Assembly: GCA_949297145.1 (NCBI GenBank)
Contig: CASFQO010000002.1
Coordinates: forward strand, 186,001 to 250,000
Reading direction: 5' to 3'
Length of the DNA: 64,000 nt
Origin: an uncultured Alphaproteobacteria bacterium
GTDB taxonomy: Bacteria > Pseudomonadota > Alphaproteobacteria > RF32 > CAG-239
Both the position numbers and the translations under genes were made by a program. Shown in pieces: positions 43,901 to 52,608 of this stretch. The notes beneath the pieces were generated by a model. It had not been told where the DNA came from, searched no databases, and saw only the letters and a program-made list of their open reading frames with translations. Numbering within the stretch: position 1 is the stretch's first letter; each line of letters opens with the position of its first letter.

Positions 43901-45193
43901 CTCACCTCCGACGCCGGAAGATTCTCCAACCAGAAAATCTGTAATATTAGAAGAGTCCGTTCTGCGTTTAACCTGAACAAATTCATCCATCATTGAAACA
44001 CGTTCGGCATTTTCTTTGTTTTCAGCACGCAGTACGACCACTTCTTCATCTCCCGTACCGGTACTGTTCATACGTGCAAATTGTAAAACATCCCAACCGC
44101 TTGCCGTACGTCCCATTTCGGCATCATAACCTAAATCATCTTTAACATTACCGTCATAGAGAGTTTCTTCACGGAATAACTGGAAGTTTTCGCTCAGAGC
44201 GGCCAAGTTACCATAAATCCACGCGGCACCGTTGTTACCTTCAACTCTAGGAGAATGATCAGCTGTATCAAGAGTACCGTGATTACCTGTTGTTGTAAAA
44301 GGTTTACCGATATACAAGTCCGCCACATTCGGATCACACAAATTTTGCGGAGAAGAAGAGTTATGCTCAGAAATATACGCACGGTTACAGTCTGTGTTCA
44401 TGGTTAATTTCTTAACGTTAAAGATAGAGTAATAGTCGCTGGCATAATGAGCATAGTCTGTATCATCAAATGGGTGACCGCCCATATAAAGGTCTGTAAT
44501 CATCGTATTATGATAATAAGAATCATCATCGGTATCTGGCTTAGGTGGAACACGATAGAGATATTTGGCACTATCATCATAACTCATGGAAATCGGCTCA
44601 TTAGAAGTGACCATCAAAGAGTTCTCGGTCAATGAAGATTCATCAATTTCCATATCCTCAATCATAGAGCTGTTTAAATACCAAGCTCCACCGGTACCTT
44701 TAGCTTCTTTATTATCCGTAATAACACCGCCGTTAGCGCCGACCAAAGAGGCCATACGAGCCGCACGCTTGTTGCCAATATCAACAATTTTCGGATAGAG
44801 AACATAAGAAACCAAAGTACTGTCATCACGGTGAACATAAACTTTCGGCATATCATAGCCACGAATTTCGTTAGGTGTAAAGCCATAAGGTAAATAACTT
44901 GAATATCCAACACGATAAGCACCTGCCTGATTATCTTCATAGTCAATAACAATTGTGCTGGTATCCGAGGCAATAGAACTCATCAAGCCTGAGAAATTTT
45001 GGCGAATATAAGCATCCATGATACTGCTCATGGTGCGGGCTTGCGAAGCCGAGTTAATATCTTGAATTTCCTGCAGACGTTCAGCAGATTTTTTATAAAG
45101 GGTTGGCGTAACCATTGCAATCAGTCCAAGCATTGCGAGCGCTTCAACAAGAAGCGTACCGCGCTGATCTGATTTATTAAATAATTTACTCAT
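40964..45193 (-). CDS. Giant PilV-like minor pilin or adhesin with prepilin leader
   Basis: A 1,409-residue exported protein. It starts with a type IV prepilin leader (QRG cleaved before TLLVEALAMLGLIAMV; Gly12, Glu17 at +5) and a pilin helix. The next segment, LPYGFTPNEIRGYDMPKVYV and RMASLVGANGGVI, follows the pattern of R64-type PilV. Most of the protein is a long, Asn/Ser/Gly/Asp-rich, beta-type region with few Cys, and near the end (C1111) the CPPGYKNMA segment resembles the PilV tip. PilV forms the pilus-tip adhesin; the usual size is a few hundred residues, so this one is several times larger. AAAGGAGG precedes the ATG. It is 24 bases behind the PilM-like gene. Confidence 0.65.
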   Translation of the reverse strand: MSKLFNKSDQRGTLLVEALAMLGLIAMVTPTLYKKSAERLQEIQDINSASQARTMSSIMDAYIRQNFSGLMSSIASDTSTIVIDYEDNQAGAYRVGYSSYLPYGFTPNEIRGYDMPKVYVHRDDSTLVSYVLYPKIVDIGNKRAARMASLVGANGGVITDNKEAKGTGGAWYLNSSMIEDMEIDESSLTENSLMVTSNEPISMSYDDSAKYLYRVPPKPDTDDDSYYHNTMITDLYMGGHPFDDTDYAHYASDYYSIFNVKKLTMNTDCNRAYISEHNSSSPQNLCDPNVADLYIGKPFTTTGNHGTLDTADHSPRVEGNNGAAWIYGNLAALSENFQLFREETLYDGNVKDDLGYDAEMGRTASGWDVLQFARMNSTGTGDEEVVVLRAENKENAERVSMMDEFVQVKRRTDSSNITDFLVGESSGVGGEGALIQAFRNGNTNEVHINQNSASSITEINRQGGTVYINGGSSASTNMLTYINDMGGNLYAGHDGGWLMAQGFDSSARVHLLANVNSAGVDSRIFTVGHDISDTGAIGTAYNTNHMIYADTDKVSLRGGGIRVYSEDGYTGTEAGPVAFQPTTTAIKNEYADLAGTKLEHLTTVASRYTDILGRTYMGNKNMSSTASNDGHYSRDEFTLGIAGSAWVDELLWARKAWLKQAGMQELHAGFESYSQFVSAPQTAWLNAYEDMVVIRNMSKGGTNDKRGEMNTGKNDLMFLADSTKVLINDTDGAWAAFEDGSSRIGAGDPATGALKNYFMADTVGGDGSANVVGSTLVNLYTLDDKVSSVVDIQREAMRFGGNWSSSYTNRIDAKTGTFTIKTKDVSSTDEDEGAQFYADAEKIRTRWVDFQVEDDSSEVRFKVAPNAEPESKTDEANVQINGSFHVTGNEVIHIASNSSNAVGTSDNDHAMFEIDPEYVRIWARDSDGNYAAGGADAGGYYAMLKVNPSDIDGGSSDIDDTRDTSIYIRKGAIELEQSYSSATPSTYAADEGFGYIKANRFVSNTNETVPEISGKTDRGTMYDQYMVNPAYTSVMHDIKLTTRGGARLSDALPDFVLKGVYNISNDFVEGSHKDRISWSCGPNCTDQGYNPISANVAWADPYVGHIPYALCPPGYKNMATIVPISFNMGQAGEIIQASKIGGMHNSGSVTNRWYVNPATRQADILKSAEEIAKVTHGSLNDSIIYPGMEEVSSMIYNGLYNEGHSGDFLAQVSSRTEGWYLGLKAEYTSADTLATNSSLKAAVGDQNIGTYTYSDDGTNNYAVAQPLYFQQNTWLKTSVNPDSEGWEARMGFIYDKSYYDLEGAAGLDDEVLSNNNQDGYNDGTNPSPTFQNGNFVWNLFPVPTNTLEGHATVYCYFDRTEFKSGGWENLVDQIDQLGSYRDIDSKTDGSSRDYINRLNDPSLKYTDPW

Positions 45194-45217
45194 AATTTAG
45201 GCCTCCTTTATTTTCAC

Positions 45218-46135
45218 TCAAAAACTCTGTATTTTGAACAAACATGGGTGATCTGCATCGCAAATTTTCTCCCCTTTTTTACCAATGAAAAAATCCTCTT
45301 TAAAGATCCAATCCGGCAAAGTCCACTCACTTCTGTTACGTTTCTCGACCGGATAGTTAACGGCATTATGGTGTTCTTCATTCCATTTTTCTAAATCATC
45401 AGCATATACGGGTAAGAAATTAATTTTTCCTTTAAATTGCCAAGCTTTTTTAGCTCCACCGATGGGTGCTCTCCAACGTATCACTCCGACATTATCATAG
45501 TAAAGTTTTTTATTGATGGCTTGCACGAAATCAAGTGAAACATCCCCGGTCACACGATTAATCCAACGAGCATCCAATTGTTTATAAGAAATAATGTATC
45601 GGCCACCCAAGCCACTCATATTGCAGCATGACTGAGTAACATTACCATCGGCATCTGTAGAGGAAGTGCAATATTTACTATCGGATTCATTAAGTGCTTT
45701 ATCGACACAAATAATTTTGGTAGCCATTTCATCACCATCAAAAATTTGTCTTCCTGTCATCAAATAATTTTTACTTCCGGGATTAACATGACCTGTATTA
45801 TCTTTGTCACGAAGGAGAATTAAATGTTCATCATTTCCTTCTTGTTCAATAAAAAGATGTATGTCTTCATTATTTTGTACATTGCCGGCATCAGAATCAG
45901 CATAAAAGAGATCACCGGGCATACTCCAAGGAATATCGGCCCCGTCATCAGCCTGAAAGCCTCCGGCATTAATATCAACAAGAATTTTACGGACAGCATT
46001 ATGTTGGAGTGTAAACTTAAAAATAACGGCGGCAGCTTTTTTACGCGCAATATCCCGATCATAATCTGGCCGCGCGGAAAGATTATATCCGTAAAGAGAC
46101 GCCATAAACGTCGCAAGTAACATCAATAAATACAT
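45218..46135 (-). CDS. PilM-like accessory pilus protein
   Basis: A 305-residue protein with a short N-terminal membrane segment (about 1-16), then RPDYDRDIARKKAAAVIFKFTLQHNAVRKIL, the layout of R64-type PilM (hydrophobic start, helix, then a periplasmic domain). The rest is beta-rich with Cys pairs (CCNMSGLGGRYI, CDADHPC) and is longer than classical PilM (about 145), so the assignment is tentative. GGTGGAG precedes the ATG. It leads the PilV-like gene, so the two likely work in one pilus. Confidence 0.45.
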   Translation of the reverse strand: MYLLMLLATFMASLYGYNLSARPDYDRDIARKKAAAVIFKFTLQHNAVRKILVDINAGGFQADDGADIPWSMPGDLFYADSDAGNVQNNEDIHLFIEQEGNDEHLILLRDKDNTGHVNPGSKNYLMTGRQIFDGDEMATKIICVDKALNESDSKYCTSSTDADGNVTQSCCNMSGLGGRYIISYKQLDARWINRVTGDVSLDFVQAINKKLYYDNVGVIRWRAPIGGAKKAWQFKGKINFLPVYADDLEKWNEEHHNAVNYPVEKRNRSEWTLPDWIFKEDFFIGKKGEKICDADHPCLFKIQSF

Positions 46136-46285
46136 AAATCAGCTCCACCCATATATACGTATATGAACAAAGTATACTACATTTTTTCGCAAAAATCAAC
46201 AAAAAAGCACCTTTTTCCCCTATTGTAACAAAAATGTAATAAATAAACTAAAGCAAAAAAACATTGCATTATTTTGAAAAAAATC

Positions 46286-46314
46286 TTGTCAAGAAACACG
46301 TGTTCTCATAAATT
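46286..46314 (+). promoter_or_regulatory. HxlR promoter with palindromic operator
   Basis: TTGTCA (46286-46291), 17-bp spacer, TAAATT (46309-46314). The palindrome AACACGTGTT (46295-46304) lies inside the spacer, a natural site for autoregulation by the downstream HxlR protein. Confidence 0.5.
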
Positions 46315-46342
46315 AGATAAGCAAACAAGAAAGGAGCAAAAA

Positions 46343-46747
46343 ATGGAAAAAGTCTCTTTAAGCCTGGCTGAAACCACGATACAAATGTTGGGCGACCGTT
46401 GGAAAGTTCAAATTATAGAAAGTTTAATGGACGGGACGAAACGCTTTGGCGAGCTAAAGAAGGACTTAGGCAATATTACGCAGAAGGTTTTAACTTCAAA
46501 TTTGCGTACATTGGAAGAAAAAGGTATCTTAAAACGGAAAGTATATGCGCAAATTCCGCCGCGTGTGGATTATACGTTGACCAATCTGGGGTATAATTTG
46601 AAACCGGTGATAGATTCAATGGTCGCATGGGCAATGGAATATCGCGGTTCTTTGGTTCAAGAGTTTAATGATATGAAAGAACGTGGTAAGGCTAAATTAG
46701 AAAATAAAATCAACCAAATAAAAGAAAATATTCAAGTGAAATCTTAA
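46343..46747 (+). CDS. HxlR family transcriptional regulator
   Basis: A 134-residue winged-helix regulator: MLGDRWKVQIIESLMDGTKRFGELKKDLGNITQKVLTSNLRTLEEKGIL is the typical HxlR core, followed by VDYTLTNLGYNLKPVIDSM. It lacks the N-terminal redox Cys of some HxlR members. The ATG at 46343 is chosen over the frame's first ATG because AAAGGAGC precedes it. Target genes are unknown; the promoter palindrome suggests self-regulation. It is a single-gene unit. Confidence 0.9.
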   Translation: MEKVSLSLAETTIQMLGDRWKVQIIESLMDGTKRFGELKKDLGNITQKVLTSNLRTLEEKGILKRKVYAQIPPRVDYTLTNLGYNLKPVIDSMVAWAMEYRGSLVQEFNDMKERGKAKLENKINQIKENIQVKS

Positions 46748-46769
46748 CTAATGAATAGACTCAAAAAAT

Positions 46770-46805
46770 AAAGCGCCTCTTGTGATAGAAGCGCTTTTTT
46801 TTATA
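46770..46805. terminator. Terminator between HxlR and tsaC genes
   Basis: AAAGCGC (46770-46776) and GCGCTTT (46791-46797), followed by a T run. Confidence 0.8.
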
Positions 46806-46826
46806 TATATCAAAAGCAAAAATGTA

Positions 46827-47771
46827 TCAGCGAGCAGCCCTTTTAATTCGGTCGTTAATGGCAAGCCCTAGTCCTTCAAAAGGAATGGGCGCCATGGCAA
46901 GCCGAGAAAAATTCGGGTTTTTATCAGCTTCACGCATATATGCGAACAAGTGAGCTGCCGCCTCGCGTAAATCGCCTGTGGGGCTCAAATTCATTTCCGC
47001 CCAATCATATCTAGGTCCAAACCCGATAAACAGTTCTCCGTCTTGCCGCGCGGTAGCGTTAATCCGCAATTTTTTAGAAGGCGCATAGTGTTTTAAGAGC
47101 TGCCCCGGAGAGGTTGGCCGATTAGGATTACCGTCAGAAAGGATAACAGTTTCATTGAGCGCTTGTTCCAGTTCTTCTTTAGTAATTCCCCCTGCCCGCA
47201 ACAAAACGGCTTGCGGTGTGGTTAAATCCAAAATGGTAGATTCAACCCCGACTTCACAGGCCCCGCCATCCAAAATCATATCCACCTTATCGCCCAAACT
47301 TTCATAAACGGCTTCTGCCGTGGTTGGAGAGATAGTTTGAGACCGATTAGCCGAAGGTGCCGCAATCGGCACGCCGGATTGGCGGATAAGCTCCAGAGCG
47401 ACCGGATGCTTCGGACAACGCACGGTAATAGTTTTAAGCCCTGCGCATACCAAATCGAGTGCCGGATTTTCATCTTTTCTGGGCAAGACAAAGGTCAAAG
47501 GCCCTGGCCAAAACTTTTTAGCCAAGAACAAAGCACGCTCATCCGCTTGAGCGTAATCAGCCAATTGCGAAGGTTCGGCAATATGCGAAATCAGCGGATT
47601 AAACGAAGGCCTTCCTTTAGCGGCAAAAATCCCCGCCACAGCGTGCGCATCATAAACATTAGCACCCAATCCATAAACTGTTTCGGTCGGAAAAGCCACC
47701 AGCTTACCGCTCTTGATAAGTTCAGCCGCCTTGCATATATTAGCCTCGTCAGCCGTAAAAATTCCGCTCAT
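46827..47771 (-). CDS. tsaC: L-threonylcarbamoyladenylate synthase (Sua5 type)
   Basis: Makes threonylcarbamoyl-AMP for t6A modification of tRNA. The YrdC core is clear: FPTETVYGLGANVYD, FAAKGRPSFNPL, FWPGPLTFVL, VRCPKHPVA and APSANRSQTISPT. The C-terminal extension with RPTSPGQLLKHYAPSKKL is the SUA5 domain, so this is the long form (314 residues) rather than TsaC. The frame extends to 47846, but GAGGA precedes the ATG at 47771. Confidence 0.93.
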   Translation of the reverse strand: MSGIFTADEANICKAAELIKSGKLVAFPTETVYGLGANVYDAHAVAGIFAAKGRPSFNPLISHIAEPSQLADYAQADERALFLAKKFWPGPLTFVLPRKDENPALDLVCAGLKTITVRCPKHPVALELIRQSGVPIAAPSANRSQTISPTTAEAVYESLGDKVDMILDGGACEVGVESTILDLTTPQAVLLRAGGITKEELEQALNETVILSDGNPNRPTSPGQLLKHYAPSKKLRINATARQDGELFIGFGPRYDWAEMNLSPTGDLREAAAHLFAYMREADKNPNFSRLAMAPIPFEGLGLAINDRIKRAAR

Positions 47772-47917
47772 AACAATCCTCACATACAAAAAAACATGAA
47801 GTACACAACATTTTTCAGACATTAGCACCATAAAAAGCAAAGTCAAGCCCCTAATTTTAAGACTTTATTCACTAATGGCGACGCAAAATAACCCCGATTA
47901 AACAAAAGGAGAAAACA

Positions 47918-49399
47918 ATGACAGAAATCAGTTTTAACCGCTCGGCTAAAGAAACCGAAGTCAAAGTTTTGCTGGCAACCCAAGAGGAAGCCCTAAACTA
48001 TGGTATCACCGGCGGCATTATTGAGCGCTCAACTTTTAATCGGCTGAAAGAATTAGTAGCCAAAGCCGATGACGGCAGAGAAAAGAAAGAAGATATTTTA
48101 ATCTTAAATAACGGCAAAGATGTTGTGTTTTTGTTAAGAATATCAAACACTGCCACACCGGTAGCCTTGCAGACTTTGGCCGGCAGATTGTATCATCAGA
48201 TAAAGAACTACAAGTCCGCCACGGTTTTTGCCAGACACTTGCCCAAGACTGACCTATCGGCGCAAGATATCGCCTTGAACATGGGTTTAGGCGTTGAGTT
48301 ATCGTCATATAGCTTTGACAAATACCGCACCACGAAAAAGTCCGATGAGTTTCCGAAGTTAGAAACCCTCAACTTTGTCGCCAAAGAAAAGTTAGATAAA
48401 AAGGCTTATGAGAAGAACGCAGCTCTAGCCAATGCCGTCAGATATGCGCGTGACTTGACCAACGAACCGTCCAACGAGTTAACGCCGGAAGTTTATGCCA
48501 AAGACATTAAGCGCTTAGAACATTTGGGCTTAAAAGTTATCTTAAAAGATAAGAACGAACTGAAAAAAGAAGGCTTCAATATGTTATTGGCCGTAGCCCA
48601 AGGTTCAGCCAACAGTCCGTATGTAGCTATTTTGGAATATAACGGCAACAAGAGCAAAAAAGGCTATGATATAGCGTTAGTCGGCAAAGGCGTAACCTTT
48701 GATTCCGGCGGTATTTCCTTAAAACCGGGAGCCGGAATGTGGGATATGAAACAAGATATGGCAGGATCTGCAGTAGTTGTATCAAGTTTGAAAGCCGCCG
48801 CTCAACAAAAATTGAAGTTAAATATTGTGGGTGTTGTTGGTTTGGTAGAAAATATGCCGTCAGGAACAGCCACCCGCCCCGGAGATATTGTAACCTCCCT
48901 ATCTGGTAAAACCGTAGAGATATTAAATACGGATGCGGAAGGAAGATTAGTTCTGGGTGATTGCTTAACTTATGTTGAAAGAGAATATAAGCCGGAACGC
49001 ATTGTGGATTTGGCAACATTAACCGGTGCGATTGTGGTTGCGTTGGGTAGTGAAATGGCCGGCTTATTCAGTAATGATGATTGTTTGTCAGAATTATTGA
49101 GTATCTCGGGCGAACAATCCGGCGAAGAATTATGGCGTTTCCCGATGACGGACGGCTATCGCAAATTGATTAAGTCCGACATGGCTGATGTAAAGAATTT
49201 GTCTGAAGGGCGAGCCGCCGGTTCCATTACCGCCGCATGTTTCTTGGAAGAGTTTTTATTAAATAAAACCCCATGGGCACACTTGGATATTGCCGGTATG
49301 GATATGTTTGGAAAACCCAAACCATTATATCCAAAGGGAGCCAGTGGTTTCGGTGTTCGCTTAATCAATAAGTTGTTACAAAACTTAGAGAAAAAGTAA
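47918..49399 (+). CDS. pepA: Leucyl aminopeptidase (M17)
   Basis: Cytosolic zinc/manganese aminopeptidase of 493 residues that removes N-terminal residues. The active site is complete: K257 and D262 in GKGVTFDSGG, D339, E341 and R343 in NTDAEGRLVL. An N-terminal M17 domain precedes it. AAAGGAG lies before the ATG. In other bacteria PepA also binds DNA in recombination, but that is not evident here. Confidence 0.97.
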   Translation: MTEISFNRSAKETEVKVLLATQEEALNYGITGGIIERSTFNRLKELVAKADDGREKKEDILILNNGKDVVFLLRISNTATPVALQTLAGRLYHQIKNYKSATVFARHLPKTDLSAQDIALNMGLGVELSSYSFDKYRTTKKSDEFPKLETLNFVAKEKLDKKAYEKNAALANAVRYARDLTNEPSNELTPEVYAKDIKRLEHLGLKVILKDKNELKKEGFNMLLAVAQGSANSPYVAILEYNGNKSKKGYDIALVGKGVTFDSGGISLKPGAGMWDMKQDMAGSAVVVSSLKAAAQQKLKLNIVGVVGLVENMPSGTATRPGDIVTSLSGKTVEILNTDAEGRLVLGDCLTYVEREYKPERIVDLATLTGAIVVALGSEMAGLFSNDDCLSELLSISGEQSGEELWRFPMTDGYRKLIKSDMADVKNLSEGRAAGSITAACFLEEFLLNKTPWAHLDIAGMDMFGKPKPLYPKGASGFGVRLINKLLQNLEKK

Positions 49400-49421
49400 A
49401 CATCAGCCTTAAACTAGAGAA

Positions 49422-49450
49422 GAAAGCGTTTCTGCAAAGGAGCGCTTTTT
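49422..49450 (+). terminator. pepA terminator
   Basis: AAAGCG and CGCTTT (49422-49427, 49442-49447), followed by TTCTTT. Confidence 0.65.
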
Positions 49451-49585
49451 CTTTATCATCAAGAGGTCAAAACACAAATTCGGCAATAGGAAAAACAAAC
49501 TGATTTTTTATTTTCCCCTCTTTACAAATATAAACAATCTGCTATACTCCGCGGCAATAAATCAATCAGAGAGAAGGAAAAGAAA

Positions 49586-50479
49586 ATGACCAAACAAACA
49601 TGGCAGCCGGGGACGATGTTATCCCCACTTCCGCCGGCCTTAATCGGTTCCGGAGATATGGAACACCCTAATGTGATGACCGCCGCCTGGACGGGAATTA
49701 TCTGTTCAGATCCGGTGCTGACCTATGTGTCTTTACGTCCCAGCCGCTATACACACGAGTTAATCAGCCAAAACAAAGAGTTTACAATCAATCTGCCGAC
49801 GTGGAAAATCGCCGAAGCCACCGATACGGTTGGCGTAAAATCCGGCCGTGATTGTGATAAATTCGCCCTAACGGGATTGACGCCGGAGCCCTGCTCTAAA
49901 ATAAAAGCGCCGCAAATTGCCGAATGTCCGGTATCTATGGAATGTCGAGTATTGGAAGTTCGTCCGTTTGGTTCACACGATATGTTTTTGGCAGAAGTCG
50001 TCGCCGTAAACGTTGATGATAAATATATAGATGAAACCGGCGCTCTGGATTTGGAAAAAGCCGGATTATTGGCTTATGCGCACGGTTTTTATTATACTTT
50101 AGGACGCAAAATCGGCAAGTTTGGCTTTTCGGTTGAGAAGAAGAAAAAGAAGCCGGCTGCACCATCTATCGCAACCGTTATGAAAGCCGATGAAAAATTC
50201 AGCAAAAAGAAAATCCAAATGCCGAAAGGCCGAATAACCGTGCCGGAAGAAACCACCACCAGTTTTATGGAAAACGGTGTGGAAGTGATTGTCAAAAAGC
50301 CGAAGTTTGAAAAGAGAACGAAGCCCCAAGACCTCAAGACCGACAAAGAACGTAAAGCCTATGCACGTCGTAAAAGTGTTAAGTTCAGTAAAAAAGAAAA
50401 CAAAAACACCAGCTACGAGCCCTATAGCTTCAAAAAGAAGTCTGACGGCAGCTTTAAGAAAAAGCAAAAACGGCAATAG
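49586..50479 (+). CDS. Flavin reductase-like protein with a basic tail
   Basis: Residues about 5-180 form a Flavin_Reduct (split-barrel FMN-binding) domain: PPALIGSGDMEHPNVMTAAWTGIICSDPVLTYVSLRPSRYTHELI, then FTINLPT and GVKSGRDCDKF, the flavoredoxin pattern. From about 184 a very basic, low-complexity tail of some 110 residues follows (KKKKKPAAP, KKSDGSFKKKQKRQ). The tail could bind RNA or DNA or simply be disordered. AGAAGG precedes the ATG. The physiological partner is unknown. Confidence 0.8.
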   Translation: MTKQTWQPGTMLSPLPPALIGSGDMEHPNVMTAAWTGIICSDPVLTYVSLRPSRYTHELISQNKEFTINLPTWKIAEATDTVGVKSGRDCDKFALTGLTPEPCSKIKAPQIAECPVSMECRVLEVRPFGSHDMFLAEVVAVNVDDKYIDETGALDLEKAGLLAYAHGFYYTLGRKIGKFGFSVEKKKKKPAAPSIATVMKADEKFSKKKIQMPKGRITVPEETTTSFMENGVEVIVKKPKFEKRTKPQDLKTDKERKAYARRKSVKFSKKENKNTSYEPYSFKKKSDGSFKKKQKRQ

Positions 50480-50500
50480 GCCCTAAAAGATAGCCGGATT

Positions 50501-51511
50501 TTAAGAATAACAACGCTCTTGAAGTTTTTTCTGCAATATGGTTTGCGACAGATTATTGACTTTAGGAGCGTTTTCATTTTGGTTATCGGCAAAAAGTATC
50601 TGATTGGCATCCGTTTTATAAAGTTGTGATTTCACCCGCAATTCTGCCTGAGAAGCGGCAAAATCCCTCTTCATATCCAAAGCCAACTGATAGCGGTCTA
50701 AAGAATTATCTTGTTGCGGTAAAATTTCAGACGTAGCATTCAGCAAAAATTGGATTTGTTTATCGGAATAGCGTTCAAATAACATCGTATCAAGGTTTTC
50801 TGGCGCCGCTTTTCCGTCAACTTCTTGATAGTCCTGCCGCTTTTCCATACAATCCTGACGCATTTTTCTCACATCATCCAAAGTAAATTCTTGCTCCGGA
50901 TTAAGTTTCAGGTCATGGCGAAGCTGCATAACGCGCGCATATACTTCTTTGCCACTGTCGCGATATTTGCTATATTCAACCCCATCGTTAACCTCGCGCC
51001 CAACAATAACATTCGCCATATTTTCGCTAAATTTAAGCCCAATGGCGTGCGTTGCCTCGTGCGTCACCAAACTGGAGATAGACCGCAATTCAAGATGTCC
51101 CTTATTTTGCTCATAGTGCTTCAGATTAAGAAAAACGGTCGGTTCTTGAACAATTCCCCGCGCATTAAAGGCGATATTATCATCTCCCAGATTATTGCAT
51201 ATCTTTTGCAAATGCGCCATCGCTTTGTTTTTTCCGCCATAAGCCTGAATAAATTTATCGGTAAGATGAAGCTCCCCATTTTGCACGGCTTCAATCAAAC
51301 GATCAGCCCCCTTTTCAGTCAAAAACACTTGCGTCTTATCCAAATTATCAAGCGCTATCTGATAGTCCGGCTCTCCGTCGGCATTTTTAGAAACACCCCT
51401 TCTCTTGATAAGCCAATTTTTAAGCGAAGACAAACCTTCTTGCACTTCCTGACGTTGCTCATCGGAAATTTGCAAGTTTTCATCAACAATAATTTTATTT
51501 TCTCCGCTCAT
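50501..51511 (-). CDS. Hypothetical cytosolic protein with HExxH motif
   Basis: A 336-residue protein without signal peptide. HEATH at 151-155 in the context LVTHEATHAIGLKF is a zinc-peptidase motif, and Glu in GKEVYARVMQLRHDL some 35 residues later could be the third ligand. No named family is recognised. GAGGGAG precedes the ATG. It is a single gene, convergent with the flavin reductase gene. Confidence 0.65.
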   Translation of the reverse strand: MSGENKIIVDENLQISDEQRQEVQEGLSSLKNWLIKRRGVSKNADGEPDYQIALDNLDKTQVFLTEKGADRLIEAVQNGELHLTDKFIQAYGGKNKAMAHLQKICNNLGDDNIAFNARGIVQEPTVFLNLKHYEQNKGHLELRSISSLVTHEATHAIGLKFSENMANVIVGREVNDGVEYSKYRDSGKEVYARVMQLRHDLKLNPEQEFTLDDVRKMRQDCMEKRQDYQEVDGKAAPENLDTMLFERYSDKQIQFLLNATSEILPQQDNSLDRYQLALDMKRDFAASQAELRVKSQLYKTDANQILFADNQNENAPKVNNLSQTILQKKLQERCYS

Positions 51512-51639
51512 ACTTATCTCCCTCTCAAATATAAAAAATCATATCATAAAACATTCCCAAAGTCAATCTATACCGGAAAGCCCACGGTTTAAATCCCTAA
51601 AAAAAGCATTACATCAAAAGAGGTCATGAAAGAAAAAAG

Positions 51640-52551
51640 ATGAGTTGGATATTTTTAAGCCTGATATATGCCTTTTTTAACGCGTTTTATACCACGTTTA
51701 ACGAACACCGCCATTATAACGGTTATGTACTGGGAATATGGCGTGGATTTGGCGTGAGTTTGTTAGTCGCGCCGCTCCTGCTCTCCGTTCCGCAAATAGA
51801 TTCTGCGCCTTATTATGCCATATTGATATTGCAAGGCCTGATGATAGGCGTTTATGACAGTCATATCTTTTTTGCCTCCGCGCAATACGGCAGCCACTCT
51901 TGTTCAGGCTTTATGGCCACATGCGTTTTGATAACGACGTTTATGTGGTGGGGCATAGATTTCAGCGAATTGGCCGAGTTGTTGCAAAATCCGCCGTTGA
52001 TTGTGAGTATCTTTCTGTGCTTATGCGGATTTTCTGCCGGATATTGGCAAATGATGAAAGTAAAGATTAGCCGCCAAGCCGAAGAGTATTTGTATCCGGC
52101 CGTGTTCGCCTTAGCTTTAATGAGCATTGCCACCCGATTTATTGCTATACACGGCGGCAGTGCCTATACCGGGGTAATTTATTATCTGACCGTAGCCTGC
52201 TTTACGAGCGGCGTTTATAATACCGTCATGTTTTTGAGCACCAACACTTCGCCCATAAATCAAGCAAAAGAGAGGACAGAAGCGGATAAGACGCCAAAAT
52301 TAACGCGCTTTCAACAATTAAAAGCCCCCATAGCATCCGGCCACGCCTTCTGGTTGATAATTTTCAGTACCATCTTGATAGCCTCCAAAACATTGGCATT
52401 AAGAGAAGCCGCCAACCCCGGATACGTGATAGCAATGTTGCTTCTATCCCCCATGATAGCCGATATGATAAAAACCAAGAAGTTCCCGACTACCCCTGCA
52501 ACATTTGTCGTCATTTTCTTTTTAAGTCTGCTGCTGTTTTTGGTAAATTAA
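51640..52551 (+). CDS. DMT-superfamily (EamA-like) membrane transporter
   Basis: A 303-residue protein with about ten membrane segments in two similar halves, in the style of drug/metabolite (DMT) transporters. No substrate motif is seen. The hydrophilic loop TSPINQAKERTEADKTPKLTR separates the halves. No strong SD precedes the ATG (only an A/G-rich stretch). A short five-codon frame just upstream, ATG at 51627, ends two bases into the start codon of the gene. Confidence 0.75.
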   Translation: MSWIFLSLIYAFFNAFYTTFNEHRHYNGYVLGIWRGFGVSLLVAPLLLSVPQIDSAPYYAILILQGLMIGVYDSHIFFASAQYGSHSCSGFMATCVLITTFMWWGIDFSELAELLQNPPLIVSIFLCLCGFSAGYWQMMKVKISRQAEEYLYPAVFALALMSIATRFIAIHGGSAYTGVIYYLTVACFTSGVYNTVMFLSTNTSPINQAKERTEADKTPKLTRFQQLKAPIASGHAFWLIIFSTILIASKTLALREAANPGYVIAMLLLSPMIADMIKTKKFPTTPATFVVIFFLSLLLFLVN

Positions 52552-52566
52552 GAAAAGAGCAAGAAA

Positions 52567-52592
52567 AAAGCGCCTCCGAAGAAGCGCTTTCA
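52567..52592. terminator. Terminator between the DMT gene and dnaJ
   Basis: AAAGCGC (52567-52573) and GCGCTTT (52584-52590); strongest on the minus strand, where six T follow. Confidence 0.75.
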
Positions 52593-52608
52593 AATAATCG
52601 GAAATTTA

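Noticed and set aside
40964..45193. Shufflon (invertible C-terminal cassettes) at the PilV-like gene
   Set aside because: No recombinase gene or inverted repeat set is visible near its 3' end.
50825..51592. 255-codon open frame on the plus strand, opposite the HEATH protein
   Set aside because: Antisense to a gene with a good SD and a clear motif; the translation has no domain or plausible composition.
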